From positions 1 through 55,480 of the forward strand of contig JAHLFG010000054.1 in NCBI GenBank assembly GCA_018883895.1: DNA of 55,480 nt, written 5' to 3'. The notes under the pieces were generated by a model. That model was not told the DNA's origin. It searched no databases and saw nothing but the letters and a program-made list of their open reading frames with translations. How positions within the stretch are numbered: the first letter of the stretch is position 1; each line of letters begins with the position of its first letter. This document shows positions 1-9,296 of this stretch, one piece after another. A program made the translations under genes and the position numbers. The stretch comes from Candidatus Anaerobiospirillum merdipullorum. Lineage in GTDB: Bacteria; Pseudomonadota; Gammaproteobacteria; Enterobacterales; Succinivibrionaceae.

Positions 1-106
1 TATAGCAAAAACAGCTAAAATTTACAAGTAATTAACTGAAATAAAAAGGAAATATTTTGCGAAACATTCTGTTTTGCAAATTTTACCGTTTCTGGAACAT
101 AAAATC

Positions 107-131
107 GGGGGTGACCTTTTTAGTCACCCCC
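107..131 (+). repeat. Left-end subterminal hairpin of the IS element
   Basis: GGGGGTGAC (107-115) and GTCACCCCC (123-131) are perfectly complementary around the loop CTTTTTA. This is the usual substrate architecture recognised by IS200/IS605 TnpA. The stem includes GTGACC (111-116), the reverse complement of GGTCAC (1848-1853) at the right end. A weaker inverted repeat at 54-65/71-82 (ATTTTGCGAAAC / GTTTTGCAAATT) lies just outside and has no assigned role. Confidence 0.75.
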
Positions 132-187
132 ATGAATGGCCCCCTGACATGTTGCGTTTTTCTTCTATTCTCTGTACAGTATTTGAT

Positions 188-610
188 ATGAGAATAGACA
201 GATCAATAAGGGAAAAACTCGATAATAACAATCATTCCGTATTCAGCCTAAATTACCATTTGATTCTGGTCATAAAATATCGGCGTAAAGTCATAACGGA
301 TGAAAGTTCCAATTTCCTAAAAGAGGTTTTTCTCCGCATCTGTCCAGACTATAAGATTGGTCTTAAAGAGTGGGGGCATGATAAGGATCATGTGCACATT
401 TTGTTCAAAGCACAGCCTGATACCTCTTTATCACGGTTTATAAACATCTATAAAAGCGCTTCATCGCGTTTGGTTAAGAATAGGTTTCCTGAAATCAGAC
501 AGCTCTTGTGGAAAGAGAATTTTTGGTCAAAAAGTTATTGTCTGATCTCAGCGGGCGGAGCATCCTTAGAGGTGCTTAAGGAATATATCGAAAAACAGGG
601 GATGGATTAA
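188..610 (+). CDS. tnpA: IS200/IS605 Y1 HUH transposase TnpA
   Basis: A 140-residue single-strand DNA transposase of the Y1 HUH family, which excises and inserts the element as circular single-stranded DNA. The N-terminal YHLILVIKYRR block is typical. The HUH metal-binding motif is His68-Val69-His70 in KDHVHILF, and the catalytic tyrosine is most likely Tyr133 in KEYIEKQ near the C-terminus. The frame is open from 74, but the ATG at 188 gives the normal family length and excludes the left-end hairpin, so I chose it. No strong Shine-Dalgarno precedes it, as is common for these poorly expressed genes. tnpB starts 5 bases after the stop. The gene looks full length. Confidence 0.88.
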   Translation: MRIDRSIREKLDNNNHSVFSLNYHLILVIKYRRKVITDESSNFLKEVFLRICPDYKIGLKEWGHDKDHVHILFKAQPDTSLSRFINIYKSASSRLVKNRFPEIRQLLWKENFWSKSYCLISAGGASLEVLKEYIEKQGMD

Positions 611-615
611 GCATC

Positions 616-1836
616 GTGGTACATGTTCCAGTCATTAAATGCCGGCAGTACAGGATCTATCCTGACTCTGCGCAGCAGGTCTTGATTTGGAAGACCTTTG
701 GGTGCTGCCGCTGGATGTGGAACCATTTACTGGACGAACGCATACAATCCAACAAGGTGATGGGCGGAGACAGATTCAGGAACACAACTCCGGCGCACTT
801 TAAAAAAGACCCTGAGAACAGTTTCTTAAAAGAAGTAGATTCGCTGGCTCTGGCTAATGAACAGCTAAATGTCAATCAGGCGTGCAGGAAGCTGTTTGCC
901 AGTGGCAGGACGCCCAGATTCAGAGCTAAGGGGAGAGACAGACGCAGCTACACCACCAATGCAGTAAATAACAACATCAGCATCATCCGGGTCAGTGATA
1001 CCGAAAACTATCTTAAGCTGCCGAAGCTGGGATTGGTGAAGATAATACTGCACCGCAGCATACCGGGCGGTGGGGTATTAAAGCATATCACCATCACAGA
1101 GCGGGCCAGCGGGAGGTTCTACGCATCTCTGACCTATGAAGTAATGCAGGAAGAAGTAAAGCCAGTAGCTGAGTTCTATAAGATTGAAAACTTCGACTAC
1201 AGCATGCCGAATTTGGCCGTATCAGCCTCTGGCAAATACGATGTTAAAGGTGAAGATATTCACTGGTACCGGCGGATGGAGCAGAAGCTTAAAAGGGAGC
1301 AGCGCAAGCTCTCACACATGGAGTATGGCTCCAGTCATTATTGGAAGCAAAGGCATCGCATCGGATCCCTCCATGAAAAAATCGCAAACCGGCGTAAGGA
1401 CTGTCTGCATAAGCTGTCACGTGCGGTGGCAGACTGCTTCGACGCCGTGGTGGTAGAGGACATTGACCTGAGAGCCATGAGTCAGGCGCTTCACTTCGGC
1501 AAAAGCGTGATGGACAACGGCTTTGGGATGTTCAGGGTGTTTCTTGCCTATAAACTTAAGGAGCAGGGCAAGGTACTGGTGACGGTCAGCCGGAACTTCC
1601 CGAGCTCGCAGCGCTGCTCGGCATGTCATAACATAAATCCGGAAGTTAAGAACCTTTCTGTAAGAGAATGGATCTGTCCCGTATGTGGTGCAGTTCATGA
1701 CCGCGATAAAAACGCGTGCGCGAATCTCAGGCAGGAAGGTATTGCAATGTTGAACCGCAGGGCCTGCGGGGATAGCTCGTTGATACTGGCACCGTCAGGT
1801 GTCTTGAGCGAGAAGAAGAAGCCCCACCTTCTGTAA
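616..1836 (+). CDS. tnpB: TnpB RNA-guided endonuclease of the IS element
   Basis: A 406-residue TnpB, the ancestor-like relative of Cas12, which cuts DNA guided by an RNA made from the element's right end. The RuvC residues appear intact: Asp194 (NFDYSMP), Glu281 (VVVEDID) and Asp364 (HDRDKNA). A four-cysteine zinc ribbon (CSAC...CPVC) lies between the last two, and the N-terminus has the usual helix-turn-helix (YRIYPDSAQQ, CCRWMWNHLL). The start is GTG at 616, 5 bases after tnpA. The stop at 1834-1836 lies inside the right-end hairpin, so the coding region and the guide RNA scaffold overlap. In known systems TnpB cuts the empty donor site to favour retention of the element; that role here is inferred. 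Confidence 0.9.
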   Translation: MVHVPVIKCRQYRIYPDSAQQVLIWKTFGCCRWMWNHLLDERIQSNKVMGGDRFRNTTPAHFKKDPENSFLKEVDSLALANEQLNVNQACRKLFASGRTPRFRAKGRDRRSYTTNAVNNNISIIRVSDTENYLKLPKLGLVKIILHRSIPGGGVLKHITITERASGRFYASLTYEVMQEEVKPVAEFYKIENFDYSMPNLAVSASGKYDVKGEDIHWYRRMEQKLKREQRKLSHMEYGSSHYWKQRHRIGSLHEKIANRRKDCLHKLSRAVADCFDAVVVEDIDLRAMSQALHFGKSVMDNGFGMFRVFLAYKLKEQGKVLVTVSRNFPSSQRCSACHNINPEVKNLSVREWICPVCGAVHDRDKNACANLRQEGIAMLNRRACGDSSLILAPSGVLSEKKKPHLL

Positions 1837-1853
1837 GGTGGGGAGTAGGTCAC
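1755..1853 (+). ncRNA. Candidate omega RNA (TnpB guide scaffold) and right end
   Basis: The 3' end of tnpB and the bases after it can fold into successive hairpins: CCGCAG/CTGCGG (1755-1760/1764-1769), a short CACC/GGTG stem, and the perfect right-end hairpin CCCCACCTT/AAGGTGGGG (1822-1830/1835-1843, loop CTGT), followed by GAGTAGGTCAC. This position and layout match TnpB omega/reRNAs, whose guide is the flanking sequence just past the element, here starting near 1854 (TTATGGCCG...). The 5' boundary is not determined. RNA sequencing would show it. Confidence 0.6.
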
Positions 1854-2244
1854 TTATGGCCGTTAAAAATCAAGTAAAGGCCTTTTAGAGGGCTATAAAC
1901 CAGCGTCTCTCCCTTGGGCAGTGATAAGATGACTTGGCATGTTTGGCAGGGCAAGCGGTTTGATGGAGGGGTAGGGTCAATAAAATATTAAGACAGCCGT
2001 GGCCGGTATACGGCGTCCCTGAGCGCTAAAAGTGTCCTTAAATGGCTTGCTAGCGCGCTTTACTAAATTTTTTGCCGGCAGAGTGTGAGAAAAATAGCAT
2101 AAAAGCGCAAAAAGATGATCTAGACGGGAAAAATTAAGATATAATAGTAAGGTTTTCTGTGTGTACAAAACACACAGGGCAGTCCAAGACTGTCAGAGGG
2201 AAGCGCTCATAGCGCGATAATACCCAATTTTGAGGAATTTTTAA
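1854..2244 (+). promoter_or_regulatory. rplK upstream region with two candidate promoters and a leader hairpin
   Basis: This stretch of nearly 400 bases has no convincing gene. One candidate promoter is TTGCCG (2072-2077), a 17-base spacer, then TAGCAT (2095-2100). A second is a perfect TATAAT at 2140-2145 with only a weak -35. A leader hairpin CTGTGTGT/ACACACAG (2157-2164/2170-2177) precedes rplK, and a purine-rich GAGGAA Shine-Dalgarno lies just before the start. In E. coli nusG would be immediately upstream. Its absence means the L11 operon must use its own promoter here. The part before 2072 shows nothing I can assign. Confidence 0.55.
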
Positions 2245-2673
2245 ATGGCAAAGAAAGTTACTGCCTATATCAAGCTGCAGGTTGCCGCTGGTAGCGCCAA
2301 TCCTGCTCCTCCGGTTGGCCCGGCCTTAGGTCAGCACGGCGTGAACATCATGGAGTTCTGCAAGGCCTTTAACGCCCAGACTGCCAAGATGGAAAAAGGT
2401 GCCCCGGTTCCGGTGGTGATTACCGTTTACCAGGACAAGTCTTTTACCTTCATTACCAAGACCCCTCCGGCCTCCTTCTTAATTAAGAAGGCAGTGGGCA
2501 TTCAGTCCGCTTCGCACAAGCCGGGTAAGGAAATTGCCGGTAAGATCACTCACGCTCAGCTCTTAGAGATTGCTAAGACCAAGGAGCCTGATATGACTGG
2601 TGCAGACTTAGAAGCTTCTGCCCGTTCCATTGGCGGTACTGCCCGTTCTATGGGCATTCAGGTGGAGGATTAA
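2245..2673 (+). CDS. rplK: 50S ribosomal protein L11
   Basis: A 142-residue protein, the normal length for L11. It binds the GTPase-associated centre of 23S rRNA together with the L10-L12 stalk and is needed for RelA activation. The N-terminal proline-rich block ([20 protein letters not shown]) is diagnostic. It is the first gene of the rplKA-rplJL-rpoBC cluster, 3 bases before rplA, so the two are co-transcribed and probably translationally coupled as in other bacteria, where L1 represses both. Confidence 0.98.
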   Translation: MAKKVTAYIKLQVAAGSANPAPPVGPALGQHGVNIMEFCKAFNAQTAKMEKGAPVPVVITVYQDKSFTFITKTPPASFLIKKAVGIQSASHKPGKEIAGKITHAQLLEIAKTKEPDMTGADLEASARSIGGTARSMGIQVED

Positions 2674-2676
2674 TCC

Positions 2677-3393
2677 ATGGCTAAGTTATCCAAGCGCATG
2701 AAGGAAATCCGTTCCATCATCGACAGAACTCGTGAGTATCCGGTTGCCGAGGCCTTTGAGACCTTATTAAAGTGCCCGCAAGCCAAGTTCGTGGAGAGCG
2801 TGGACGTTGCCATTCAGTTAGGCATCGATCCGACCAAGTCCGATCAGAACATCCGTGGTGCCACCGTATTACCGCACGGCAATGGTCGTACCGTTCGTGT
2901 GGCGGTCTTCACCCAGGGCGCTTTAGCTGAGCAGGCTAAGGAAGCCGGTGCTGATTTAGTAGGCATGGAAGAGTTAGCTGCCGAAGTGAAGAAGGGCATG
3001 ATGGACTTTGACGTCGTGATCGCTTCTCCGGACGCCATGCGCGTGGTCGGTCAGTTAGGTCAGATCTTAGGTCCGCGTGGCTTAATGCCAAACCCGAAGG
3101 TAGGCACCGTGACTCGTGATGTGGCCACTGCCGTGAAGAATGCTAAGTCTGGTCAGGTGCGCTATCGCAATGACAAGACCGGTGTGATTCAGGCTTCCAT
3201 CGGTAAGGTTAACTTCTCGGTTGCTGATTTAACCGATAACTTAAACGCTTTATTATCTGCCATCGTCAGAGCCAAGCCGGCTGCTGCTAAGGGCACCTAT
3301 ATCAAGAAGGTTTGCGTTTCCACCACCATGGGCGGCGGCGTGACCGTAGATAAGGCTTCCTTAAAGACTGACGGCGCTGCTGCTCAGGCTTAA
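2677..3393 (+). CDS. rplA: 50S ribosomal protein L1
   Basis: L1 of 238 residues (E. coli 234). It forms the mobile L1 stalk that helps release deacylated tRNA from the E site, and it is a translational autoregulator of the L11 operon in E. coli. The signatures [17 protein letters not shown] ([18 protein letters not shown]) and [10 protein letters not shown] are present. It follows rplK by 3 bases. Leucines are almost all TTA, a bias shared by the other highly expressed genes here. Confidence 0.98.
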   Translation: MAKLSKRMKEIRSIIDRTREYPVAEAFETLLKCPQAKFVESVDVAIQLGIDPTKSDQNIRGATVLPHGNGRTVRVAVFTQGALAEQAKEAGADLVGMEELAAEVKKGMMDFDVVIASPDAMRVVGQLGQILGPRGLMPNPKVGTVTRDVATAVKNAKSGQVRYRNDKTGVIQASIGKVNFSVADLTDNLNALLSAIVRAKPAAAKGTYIKKVCVSTTMGGGVTVDKASLKTDGAAAQA

Positions 3394-3617
3394 GCGTTAA
3401 GCGGCGCTTTTTAGGATACAAAAAGCGCCTTACAAAAGATTTTGGCCGGGAGCTTTCTCCCACCAAAGACCGCAGGGGGAAGTATCCTTAATCATCCTGC
3501 GCAGGCGGAACAGCTCCTAAAGGATTTTTCCTTTGGACTGATTTCCGGTAGGTACCCGTAAGGGTGTATGTTCGGTATGCGTGCGCTTGCCGAATAATCC
3601 AGGAGTCACTGCTAGAA
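3394..3617 (+). promoter_or_regulatory. rplJ leader, probable L10 autoregulatory region
   Basis: A 224-base untranslated stretch between rplA and rplJ. It begins with a strong hairpin GGCGCTTTTT/AAAAAGCGCC (3403-3412/3420-3429, loop AGGATAC) and continues with further short complementary segments (for example TCCTAAAGGA and GGTACCCGTAAGGGTGT). It ends with the AGGAGT Shine-Dalgarno near 3600. In gammaproteobacteria a long rplJ leader binds the L10-L12 complex and controls translation; length and position agree with that. The hairpin could also reduce read-through from rplKA. The detailed fold was not computed. Confidence 0.6.
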
Positions 3618-4130
3618 ATGGCATTAAATATCGAAGACAAGAAGGCGATTGTCGCCGAAGTCAGCGAAGTAGCCAAAAAAGCTGTGTCAGCTGTTGTTGC
3701 CGATTCTTGCGGCATCGAAGTTGTGCAGATGACCAAACTCCGTAAGCAGTGCCGCGAAAACAATGTGTATCTGCACATTGTGCGCAACACTCTGCTCGCC
3801 CGTGCCGTTGAGGGCACCGAGTTCGAGTGCATGAAGGATGCCTTCAAGGGCCCGACCATCATTGGTCTGTCCTTAGATCATCCGGGCGCCGCTGCTCGCA
3901 TTTTCAAGGAGTTTGCCAAGACCAACGATAAGTTCCAGGTTAAGGCGTTGGCCTTCGAGGGTAAGTTCTACGAAGGCAAGGACATTGATGTGTTAGCTAC
4001 TCTGCCTACCTACGAGGAAGGCATTGCTCACCTGCTTGCTACCCTCAAGGAAGCTGCAGCTGGCAAGTTGGCACGTACTGTCAAGGCTTATGCTGATAAG
4101 CTCGAGGCTGAAGGCGGCGCTGCTGCTTAA
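3618..4130 (+). CDS. rplJ: 50S ribosomal protein L10
   Basis: L10, the base of the L7/L12 stalk, 170 residues (E. coli 165). The frame is open from 3564, but the ATG at 3618 follows AGGAGT and gives the canonical N-terminus [15 protein letters not shown], so I use it. Conserved blocks include [20 protein letters not shown] and the C-terminal helix that binds L12 dimers ([16 protein letters not shown]). It is probably autoregulated through its long leader and co-transcribed with rplL. Confidence 0.97.
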   Translation: MALNIEDKKAIVAEVSEVAKKAVSAVVADSCGIEVVQMTKLRKQCRENNVYLHIVRNTLLARAVEGTEFECMKDAFKGPTIIGLSLDHPGAAARIFKEFAKTNDKFQVKALAFEGKFYEGKDIDVLATLPTYEEGIAHLLATLKEAAAGKLARTVKAYADKLEAEGGAAA

Positions 4131-4203
4131 GCTTTTAGAGCATCAATTGACTGATTGTTTTTAATAGGACTTAGGTCCTGCAAAGTTTTAAAGGAAAATT
4201 AAA

Positions 4204-4572
4204 ATGGCTTTATCTAAGGATGAAATCATTGACGCAATTGCCCAGATGAGCGTTATGGATGTGGTTGAGCTCGTTAAGGCAATGGAAGAGAAGTTTGGTG
4301 TTTCTGCTGCTGCCGCTGTGGTTGCTGGCCCGGCTGCCGGTGCTGCTGCTGCTGAAGAGAAGACCGAGTTCGACGTGACCTTAAAGGAAATCGGCGCTAA
4401 CAAGATCGCCGTCATTAAGGCCGTTCGTACCGCCACTGGTCTGGGCCTGAAGGAGGCTAAGGACTTAGTTGAGTCTGCTCCGGCTAAGATCAAGGAAGCC
4501 TTACCGAAGGAAGAAGCTGAAGCCTTAAAGAAGAGCCTCGAAGACGCTGGCGCTAAGGTTGAGCTGGCCTAA
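4204..4572 (+). CDS. rplL: 50S ribosomal protein L7/L12
   Basis: A 122-residue stalk protein (E. coli 121) that recruits and activates translational GTPases. An N-terminal dimerisation domain is followed by an alanine-rich flexible hinge (residues about 37-52) and the conserved C-terminal domain ([27 protein letters not shown]). An AGGAAA Shine-Dalgarno sits 8-10 bases upstream. It lies 73 bases after rplJ with no terminator between. Confidence 0.98.
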   Translation: MALSKDEIIDAIAQMSVMDVVELVKAMEEKFGVSAAAAVVAGPAAGAAAAEEKTEFDVTLKEIGANKIAVIKAVRTATGLGLKEAKDLVESAPAKIKEALPKEEAEALKKSLEDAGAKVELA

Positions 4573-4585
4573 TTAAGCTCTACAA

Positions 4586-4615
4586 TCAGGCAGAATTGGC
4601 ACCAATTCTGCCTGA
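4586..4615 (+). promoter_or_regulatory. rplL-rpoB intergenic stem-loop, possible processing or attenuation site
   Basis: A near-perfect 14-bp palindrome, TCAGGCAGAATTGG (4586-4599) against CCAATTCTGCCTGA (4602-4615). It is followed at once by a second hairpin GGCC-GCAA-GGCC (4617-4628). No U-tract follows, so it is not a simple intrinsic terminator. In E. coli the same gap holds an attenuator and an RNase III cleavage site that lower rpoBC expression relative to rplJL; I infer an equivalent role. Confidence 0.55.
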
Positions 4616-4746
4616 CGGCCGCAAGGCCGCATCTTGATGACCCGATCGTCCCTTACTGTGGACGCTCGGGTCTCGGTGCCTGATAAGACAGTAAGATGCA
4701 GAAGGCATCTGCCTACTAACCTATCAAATCTGAGGACCCACAATCC

Positions 4747-7700
4747 ATGGTCTACTCGTATACTGAGCAAAAGCGTATCCGCAAGGATTTCGGCAAGAGA
4801 GTTAAGGTCTTAGATACCCCTTATCTGCTTGCAGTTCAGCTGGATTCCTACAAGCAATTCATCAGCAACGATCCCTTAAACGAAAACGGCCTGGTAGCTG
4901 CGTTCAAGTCGGTCTTCCCGATCAAGAGCTATTCTGGCAGTGCTGAGCTGAGCTATAACAGCTTCCACTTAGGTGAGCCGAAATTTAATGTGCAAGAATG
5001 CATGATCCGTGGCACCACCTATTCTGCTCCGCTCAAGGTGAAGCTGAGCCTGATCCGTTACGAGAAGGATGCGCCTAAAACCGTTAAGGAGCGCATTGAT
5101 CAGGACGTCTATATGGGCGAGATCCCGCTTATGACCGATAATGGTACCTTTATCGTCAATGGTACCGAGCGTGTGGTCGTCTCTCAGCTCCATCGTAGCC
5201 CGGGTGTCTTCTTTGACAATGACAAGGGTAAGACCCATCCTGGCCGTATTTTATTCTCCGCACGTATCATTCCCTATCGCGGCTCGTGGCTTGATTTTGA
5301 ATTTGACCACCGCGATAACCTCTTCGTGCGTATTGACCGGCGCCGTAAGTTACCGGCCTCGGTATTATTGCGTGCCTTAGGCTATACCACTGAGCAAATT
5401 TTAGACATCTTCTTTGATACCGTGCAAATCGATATCAAGAGCAATAAGATTTTAATGGAGTTAGTCCCGGATCGTCTGCGCGGCGAAACGGCCTCCTTTG
5501 ACATTATGCTCAATAAGAAGGTCTTAGTGGAAAAGGGCAAGAAGATCACTGCCCGTCATATTCGCGAGTTAAAGAAGGCCGGCCAGACTACCTTAGAGGT
5601 TCCGCCGGAATACCTCCTTGATAAGATTGTCGCTAAGGACTATCGCAATAAGGCAGGCGAGGTGGTGCTTGCTGCCAATACCGTGATCACCGAAGGCAAT
5701 TTAATGGCCATCCGTGACAACGGCATTAAGAAATTTGAAATTCTGTACACCAGCCAGGTGGACGAAGGTGCCTTTATTGCTGACACCTTACGTAATGACA
5801 CCACGCGCGATCTCTCCTCCCCCGAGGCTGATCGCTTAGCGGCTTTATTTGAAATTTACAAGATGATGCGCCCCGGTGAGCCGCCGACTGCCGAGGCTGC
5901 TGAGGCTTTATTCCACAATTTATTCTTCTCTGAAGAGCGTTATGACTTATCCTCCGTCGGGCGCATGAAGTTTGACACCCGCTTTGTTGAGGACAAGTTC
6001 TTCAAGTTAGGTTTAGAGCGTGCTTTTGCTGATCCTGACTTTGCCATCAATACTGCCGACAGTGGCATTATTGTAGCGGACGATTTAGTCTATGCCCGCT
6101 TCCCGCAGGTCATTGACACCGTCAAGGCTCATTTAGATGCCGGTGAAGTCGAGTGCATGCCCAATACTATACCCGAGCGCTGTGCCGATAAGGTTTTAGA
6201 TTTCTTAGATAGAACCTTAGTTAAGTTCAAGGACGATCCGATGGTGACCGCCGCTGAGCGTTATGTCACTAAGGTTAAGTTCAAGCACGGCGAGGAGAGC
6301 TTTGAGTTTGATCGCTGCGTGGTTTTCCCGTTAAGCGAGCTTACCTTAAAGAACAATGTCACCGAACTTGAGGGGGTCACGGCCACTGATAATCGTGGTA
6401 AGGCCTTATCATTCATTCGTCCGGTACGCGATCGTCATGAGGGAATCCTTACCAATAATGACATCATTAAGGTGATGCGTTATTTAGTGAAGATTAGAAA
6501 TGGTAAGGAAAACATTGACGATATCGATCACTTAGGCAATCGTCGTATCCGCTCGGTCGGTGAAATGGCGGAAAATCAGTTCCGCATCGGCTTAGTGCGC
6601 GTTGAGCGTGCGGTTAAAGAGCGTCTGTCCTTGGGCGATCTGGATAATACTACTCCGCAAGAGCTCATTAATGCCAAGCCGATTTCGGCGGCAATTAAGG
6701 AGTTTTTCGGCTCCTCGCAGTTGTCACAGTTCATGGATCAGAACAATCCGCTGTCTGAAGTGACCCATAAGCGTCGTATTTCGGCCTTGGGCCCGGGCGG
6801 TTTGACGCGTGAGCGTGCCGGCTTTGAGGTGCGTGACGTGCACCCGACTCACTACGGTCGTCTGTGCCCGATTGAGACCCCGGAAGGTCCGAACATCGGC
6901 CTTATCAACTCCTTGGCAGTTTATGCCCGGTGCAATGACTACGGCTTCTTAGAGACCCCGTATCGTCAGGTCAAGGATTGCCAGGTCTCCGATGACTTTG
7001 AATATCTGTCGGCTATTGATGAAGGGCAGTTCGTGATTGCCCAGGCCAATACCGACTTAGATGAAAATGGCCGCATTAAGGACGAGTACGTACAGTGCCG
7101 TTATAAGGGCGAGAGCGTGGTGCGTAAGGCCACCGATGTACAGTACATGGACGTGTCGCCGCAACAGGTTATTTCGGTGGCTGCCGCCTTAATTCCGTTC
7201 CTTGAGCACGATGACGCTAACCGTGCCTTGATGGGCGCGAACATGCAACGTCAGGCGGTGCCGACGGTACGCTCGGAAAAGCCTTTCGTGGGTACCGGTA
7301 TGGAGCGTGCGGTGGCAGTGGACTCGGGCGTGACCATTATTGCCAAGCGTGGCGGTGTGATTGAACACGTCGACGGCTCGCGTATCGTGGTGCGCGTCAA
7401 TGAAGACGAAATTGCCGCTGATGGTCATGATGCCGGCATTGATATTTACAATTTAATTAAGTACACCCGTTCCAATCAGAATACCTGCATCAATCAGCGT
7501 CCGTGCGTGTCGCTACATGAAAAGGTACTTGCCGGTGACGTGTTAGCTGACGGCTCCTCCACTGATTTAGGTGAGTTGGCCTTAGGTCAGAACTTGCGCA
7601 TCGCCTTTATGCCGTGGAACGGTTACAACTACGAAGACTCCATCTTGGTGTCCGAGCGCGTGGCGACTAAAGATCGTCTCACCACCATCCATATTCAGGA

Positions 7701-9225
7701 ACTGTCCTGTGTGGCCCGTGACACTAAGTTAGGCCCGGAAGAAATTACCGCCGATATTCCTAATGTCGGTGAGGCTGCACTGTCCAAACTTGATGAGTCC
7801 GGCATTGTCTATGTCGGTGCTGAAGTGGTAGGTGGTGACATCCTCGTCGGTAAGGTCACCCCGAAGGGTGAGACGCAGTTAACCCCAGAAGAGAAGTTAC
7901 TGCGTGCCATCTTCGGTGAAAAGGCCTCTGAGGTAAAGGATTCGTCCTTACGCGTGCCCAATGGTGTTTCCGGTACCGTGGTTGACGTGCAGATCTTCAC
8001 CCGCGAGGGCGTGGAGAAGGATGCGCGCGCCAAGGAAATTGAAGAGATGCACATCAAGAAGGCCAAGAACGATTTAGATGAAGAGTTCTCCTTCTTGTGC
8101 AACGGCATTAAGGCACAGGTCATCACCCTGTTAACGCGCAATGGCGTGGAGCAGGGGCAGATTGAAGGCCGTGACTTAGCTGATCTGTTGGCGATGCACT
8201 TAAAGGATGATGCCTCGCAACGTCAGCTGGAAATTTACGCTGAGCGTTTAGAAACTTCACGTAAGGAATATGCCGATAAGTTTGAACAGGCCCGTCGCAA
8301 GATCACCGAAGGCGATGATTTAACTCCGGGTGTGCTCAAGATTGTTAAGGTTTATTTAGCCGTCAAGCGCCGTATTCAGCCAGGCGACAAGATGGCCGGT
8401 CGTCACGGTAACAAGGGTGTTATCTCTAAGATTTGCCCGATTGAAGATATGCCGTTTGACGAGCAGGGTCATCCGGTGGACTTAGTGTTAAATCCGCTGG
8501 GCGTGCCGTCACGTATGAACATCGGTCAGGTGCTTGAAGTCCACTTGGGCTTAGCGGCCAAGGGCGTGGGTGAACTTATCAATAAGATGCTCATCGAGCA
8601 GCGTGCCATTGCCGAGATTAGAAAGCTGTTACAGCAGATCTACGATTTAGGCAATACCTCGCAGCATGTCAACTTAGACGAGCTGTCAGATGATGAAGTC
8701 ATGACCTTAGCGCAGAATGTGCGCAATGGCATGCCGGTAGCCACACCGGTATTTGACGGTGCCGATGAAGCCTCGATTAAGGAAATGCTCCGTTTAGCCG
8801 GTTTACCGGAGTCCGGACAGATGACCTTATACGATGGCATGACCGGTCTGCCTTTTGAGCGTAAAGTCACCGTGGGCTATATGTACATGTTAAAGCTCAA
8901 CCACTTAGTGGATGACAAGATGCATGCCCGCTCCACCGGCTCGTACAGCTTAGTGACGCAGCAGCCTTTAGGCGGTAAGGCTCAATTTGGTGGCCAGCGC
9001 TTTGGTGAAATGGAAGTGTGGGCCTTAGAGGCCTACGGTGCCGCTTATACGCTGCGTGAGATGCTGACCGTGAAGTCTGATGACGTCAACGGCAGAACCA
9101 AGATGTACAAGAACATCGTGGACGGTGTCTATCGCATGGATGCAGGCATTCCTGAATCCTTTAACGTGTTGCTCCGAGAGATCAGATCTTTGGGCATCAA
9201 CATTGACCTGGTCCGTAAGGACTAA
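4747..9225 (+). CDS. rpoB: DNA-directed RNA polymerase beta subunit, with large insertion
   Basis: The beta subunit of RNA polymerase, 1492 residues against 1342 in E. coli. It is collinear with E. coli beta from MVYSYTE to the C-terminus ([16 protein letters not shown]), including the rifampicin region ([30 protein letters not shown]) with wild-type, sensitive-type residues. The extra length is mostly one block. After VGRMKFD (Asp410) about 160 residues run before NNDIIKVM (about 570), where E. coli has about 18, giving a net insertion of about 144. The inserted part is not low complexity and uses the same codons as its surroundings. I cannot name the insertion domain. The frame is intact and the start ATG matches the family exactly. 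Confidence 0.98.
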   Translation: MVYSYTEQKRIRKDFGKRVKVLDTPYLLAVQLDSYKQFISNDPLNENGLVAAFKSVFPIKSYSGSAELSYNSFHLGEPKFNVQECMIRGTTYSAPLKVKLSLIRYEKDAPKTVKERIDQDVYMGEIPLMTDNGTFIVNGTERVVVSQLHRSPGVFFDNDKGKTHPGRILFSARIIPYRGSWLDFEFDHRDNLFVRIDRRRKLPASVLLRALGYTTEQILDIFFDTVQIDIKSNKILMELVPDRLRGETASFDIMLNKKVLVEKGKKITARHIRELKKAGQTTLEVPPEYLLDKIVAKDYRNKAGEVVLAANTVITEGNLMAIRDNGIKKFEILYTSQVDEGAFIADTLRNDTTRDLSSPEADRLAALFEIYKMMRPGEPPTAEAAEALFHNLFFSEERYDLSSVGRMKFDTRFVEDKFFKLGLERAFADPDFAINTADSGIIVADDLVYARFPQVIDTVKAHLDAGEVECMPNTIPERCADKVLDFLDRTLVKFKDDPMVTAAERYVTKVKFKHGEESFEFDRCVVFPLSELTLKNNVTELEGVTATDNRGKALSFIRPVRDRHEGILTNNDIIKVMRYLVKIRNGKENIDDIDHLGNRRIRSVGEMAENQFRIGLVRVERAVKERLSLGDLDNTTPQELINAKPISAAIKEFFGSSQLSQFMDQNNPLSEVTHKRRISALGPGGLTRERAGFEVRDVHPTHYGRLCPIETPEGPNIGLINSLAVYARCNDYGFLETPYRQVKDCQVSDDFEYLSAIDEGQFVIAQANTDLDENGRIKDEYVQCRYKGESVVRKATDVQYMDVSPQQVISVAAALIPFLEHDDANRALMGANMQRQAVPTVRSEKPFVGTGMERAVAVDSGVTIIAKRGGVIEHVDGSRIVVRVNEDEIAADGHDAGIDIYNLIKYTRSNQNTCINQRPCVSLHEKVLAGDVLADGSSTDLGELALGQNLRIAFMPWNGYNYEDSILVSERVATKDRLTTIHIQELSCVARDTKLGPEEITADIPNVGEAALSKLDESGIVYVGAEVVGGDILVGKVTPKGETQLTPEEKLLRAIFGEKASEVKDSSLRVPNGVSGTVVDVQIFTREGVEKDARAKEIEEMHIKKAKNDLDEEFSFLCNGIKAQVITLLTRNGVEQGQIEGRDLADLLAMHLKDDASQRQLEIYAERLETSRKEYADKFEQARRKITEGDDLTPGVLKIVKVYLAVKRRIQPGDKMAGRHGNKGVISKICPIEDMPFDEQGHPVDLVLNPLGVPSRMNIGQVLEVHLGLAAKGVGELINKMLIEQRAIAEIRKLLQQIYDLGNTSQHVNLDELSDDEVMTLAQNVRNGMPVATPVFDGADEASIKEMLRLAGLPESGQMTLYDGMTGLPFERKVTVGYMYMLKLNHLVDDKMHARSTGSYSLVTQQPLGGKAQFGGQRFGEMEVWALEAYGAAYTLREMLTVKSDDVNGRTKMYKNIVDGVYRMDAGIPESFNVLLREIRSLGINIDLVRKD

Positions 9226-9236
9226 AGAACAGCACG

Positions 9237-9270
9237 AGGCCAAGGCTCAAGCGTGCTTGAGCTACGGCCT
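9237..9270 (+). promoter_or_regulatory. rpoB-rpoC intergenic stem-loop
   Basis: An 8-bp palindrome GCTCAAGC/GCTTGAGC (9245-9252/9255-9262) is nested in an outer AGGCC/GGCCT pair (9237-9241/9266-9270). There is no U-tract, so it is not a terminator. It could be an mRNA processing or stability element between the two large subunit genes. The AGGAG Shine-Dalgarno of rpoC lies just downstream. Confidence 0.45.
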
Positions 9271-9296
9271 GTTATCACTCTACAGGAGAAACTGTT

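Larger units (their letters stand above)
107..1853 (+). mobile_element. IS200/IS605-family insertion sequence (tnpA + tnpB)
   Basis: A complete-looking single-strand transposon. A perfect 9-bp stem hairpin at the left (107-131) is followed by a Y1 HUH transposase gene and a TnpB gene in the same direction. A second perfect 9-bp stem hairpin (1822-1843) overlaps the end of tnpB. Members of this family have subterminal hairpins instead of terminal inverted repeats and make no target duplication, so the exact ends cannot be fixed from one copy. The right end is placed at 1853 after the conserved-looking GGGGAGTAGGTCAC. The left end may lie some bases upstream of 107. Both genes lack stops or frameshifts, so the element is probably mobile or recently was. 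It sits directly upstream of the rplK promoter region. Confidence 0.85.

Noticed and set aside
6721..6900. Possible rifampicin-resistance substitutions in rpoB
   Set aside because: The region reads [12 protein letters not shown]...[11 protein letters not shown], identical to the sensitive E. coli residues at the main resistance positions.
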